64,000 nucleotides of DNA, from assembly GCA_036267255.1 (NCBI GenBank), contig DATAWK010000041.1:496001-560000 (forward strand). Direction: 5' to 3'. The notes below the pieces were generated by a model. It saw only the letters and a program-made list of their open reading frames with translations. It did no database searches and was not told the origin of the DNA. Source of the DNA: DATAWK01 sp036267255 (GTDB lineage: Bacteria; Acidobacteriota; Terriglobia; Terriglobales; Acidobacteriaceae). Both the position numbers and the translations under genes were made by a program. Positions 63,079 to 64,000 of this stretch are shown in pieces. Each line of letters starts with the position of its first letter. Within the stretch, counting starts at the first letter, position 1.

Positions 63079-63375
63079 GTACGGGAAACCTCAAAAATCA
63101 GCAATGCATGCCTACATAGACAATGATAGCTGGCGGCATGTCTTTTTGACTGGATTCGCCCCCGGAAAGGTGCGGGTTTTTCGCCCTATTTTTAGGTCGA
63201 GATCACGATTTCCTGCCGTCTTTGCCAGTTATTCATTTACTTTCTTCATTTTGGCGCAGATAAGGATTCGTTTGCCGTGGCGTGACTGGGGACGCATTTT
63301 TCCACCTTCCGTACCCTGTTCCACAAAGTATCCACAGGTGCGCCGCTTGCACATTTCCCCGCTACACTCATAATC
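63079..63375. other. Gap between NTF2-like gene and dnaB
   Basis: About 297 bases between divergent genes. A DnaA-box-like GTATCCACA (63328-63336, one mismatch) is the only motif noted. No gene, hairpin or convincing promoter. Confidence 0.35.
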
Positions 63376-64000
63376 ATGGCGACAGCTCCCGATCTCAGTC
63401 TGGAACGCGGATTGCCCGCCAGTGTGGATGCGGAGCGTACCATCCTCGGCGCCATCCTGCTGGACAACGCGGCGCACAGCGAAGCTGCTGAGCGTCTGAC
63501 GGCAGAGGATTTCTCGCTCGATTCGCATCGCAAAATCTTTGCCCGCATGGGAGAGCTGGTTGATGCAGGCCGTGCCGTCGATATCATCACGCTCAGTGAG
63601 GAACTAGACCGGCGACGTGAGCTGGAATCCATCGGCCATCGCGCCTATCTTTTTTCGCTGACGGAAAATCTTCCCCGCCGCTTGAGCATTGAGGACTACG
63701 TCCGCATCGTGAAGGACAAGTCGATGCTGCGGCAGTTGATGGGCATCTGCAGCACGGCGGTGGCGCGCGCATCCGATCAGGGCGAAGATGCGCTGGAGGT
63801 GCTGAATGCCACAGAGTCCGCGTTGCTCGAAGTCTCCGAGCGCGGCATCACGCAGGGTTTCTCCAGCATTCCGGAGATTGTTCGCAACTCCTTCGGCACG
63901 ATTGACAAACTTTATGAGCAGAGCCGCGAGGTCACCGGACTGGCCACGCACTATCTGGAATTCGACCGCATGACAAGCGGCCTGCAGCCTTCTGAGCTTT
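63376..64000 (+). CDS. dnaB: Replicative DNA helicase DnaB, N-terminal part
   Basis: Hexameric helicase that opens the fork, loaded through DnaA. The 208 visible residues, cut by the window end, contain the complete N-terminal domain: PASVDAERTILGAILLDNAA, then FSLDSHRKIFARMGELVDAG and VDIITLSEELDRRRELESIG. Then come the linker helix (IPEIVRNSFGTIDKLYEQ) and the start of the RecA-like domain (GLATHYLEFDRMTSGLQPSE). The Walker A motif lies beyond the window. No promoter was assigned in the 297 bases before it. Confidence 0.96.
   Translation, partial: MATAPDLSLERGLPASVDAERTILGAILLDNAAHSEAAERLTAEDFSLDSHRKIFARMGELVDAGRAVDIITLSEELDRRRELESIGHRAYLFSLTENLPRRLSIEDYVRIVKDKSMLRQLMGICSTAVARASDQGEDALEVLNATESALLEVSERGITQGFSSIPEIVRNSFGTIDKLYEQSREVTGLATHYLEFDRMTSGLQPSEL

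Noticed and set aside
63328..63336. GTATCCACA as a DnaA box before dnaB.
   Set aside because: A single one-mismatch nonamer is expected by chance in 64 kb; no cluster around it.
1..64000. tRNA, rRNA, CRISPR array, insertion sequence or prophage.
   Set aside because: No tRNA-like GTTCGAATC arms, regular spacer repeats, transposase or phage genes were seen.

Overview
The window looks like the replication-origin neighbourhood of a chromosome from an acidobacterium, most likely of the Acidobacteriaceae (Terriglobia). The evidence is seven long ABC-type permeases of the 'acidobacterial duplicated orphan permease' (ADOP) type, two Oar-like TonB-dependent receptors with carboxypeptidase-regulatory N-terminal domains, and a moderately high GC content. 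Origin-linked genes are scattered along it: rpmH (and probably the start of rnpA), dnaA, dnaN, rsmG, parA, parB, mnmG and the start of dnaB. I see no tRNA, rRNA, CRISPR array, insertion sequence or prophage.

Layout. 1-2.5 kb: rnpA fragment and rpmH (minus), a long intergenic stretch, then dnaA (plus). 2.5-12.5 kb: four ADOP permease genes in one minus-strand operon. 12.5-14.3 kb: their control region, a divergent secreted protein, and an AT-rich gap with a perfect DnaA box. 14.3-18.8 kb: dnaN, a cytidylate-kinase-like gene and mutS2. 19-25.5 kb: zinc-ribbon protein, hemB, NTF2-like protein, bicupin, thrS and a GH172/DUF2961 protein. 25.5-35 kb: two TonB-type receptors flanking the obg-nadD-rsfS operon. 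35-38.6 kb: rlmH, cobO, accD and a MacB-like permease. 38.7-42.8 kb: small membrane protein, an exported sugar isomerase/oxidoreductase pair, and an ECF sigma factor operon. 42.9-48.8 kb: folC, plsC-like acyltransferase, peptidase C26, rsmG, two parS sites, parA and parB. 48.9-58 kb: three more ADOP permeases plus an ABC ATPase. 58-64 kb: methyltransferase, HU, DUF2461 protein, mnmG, NTF2-like secreted protein, dnaB (cut by the window end).

How it works together. Replication initiation (dnaA, dnaN, dnaB), segregation (parA, parB, two parS palindromes) and ribosome assembly or modification (obg, rsfS, rlmH, rsmG, mnmG, rpmH) form the housekeeping frame. Into this frame are set two large blocks of ADOP permeases. 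One separates dnaA from dnaN, which are normally adjacent.

The most interesting observation is that both ADOP blocks begin with a close match to a sigma-54 (-24/-12) promoter about 40 bp before the first gene. In both, 70-85 bp further upstream lies the same roughly 40-bp element, made of two adjacent dyads: TGTCC-N6-GGACA followed by CCATTTTCGAAAATGG. The element has the same orientation relative to the genes at both loci. This predicts one sigma-54-dependent regulon, driven by an unidentified enhancer-binding protein, controlling at least six of the seven ADOP permeases.
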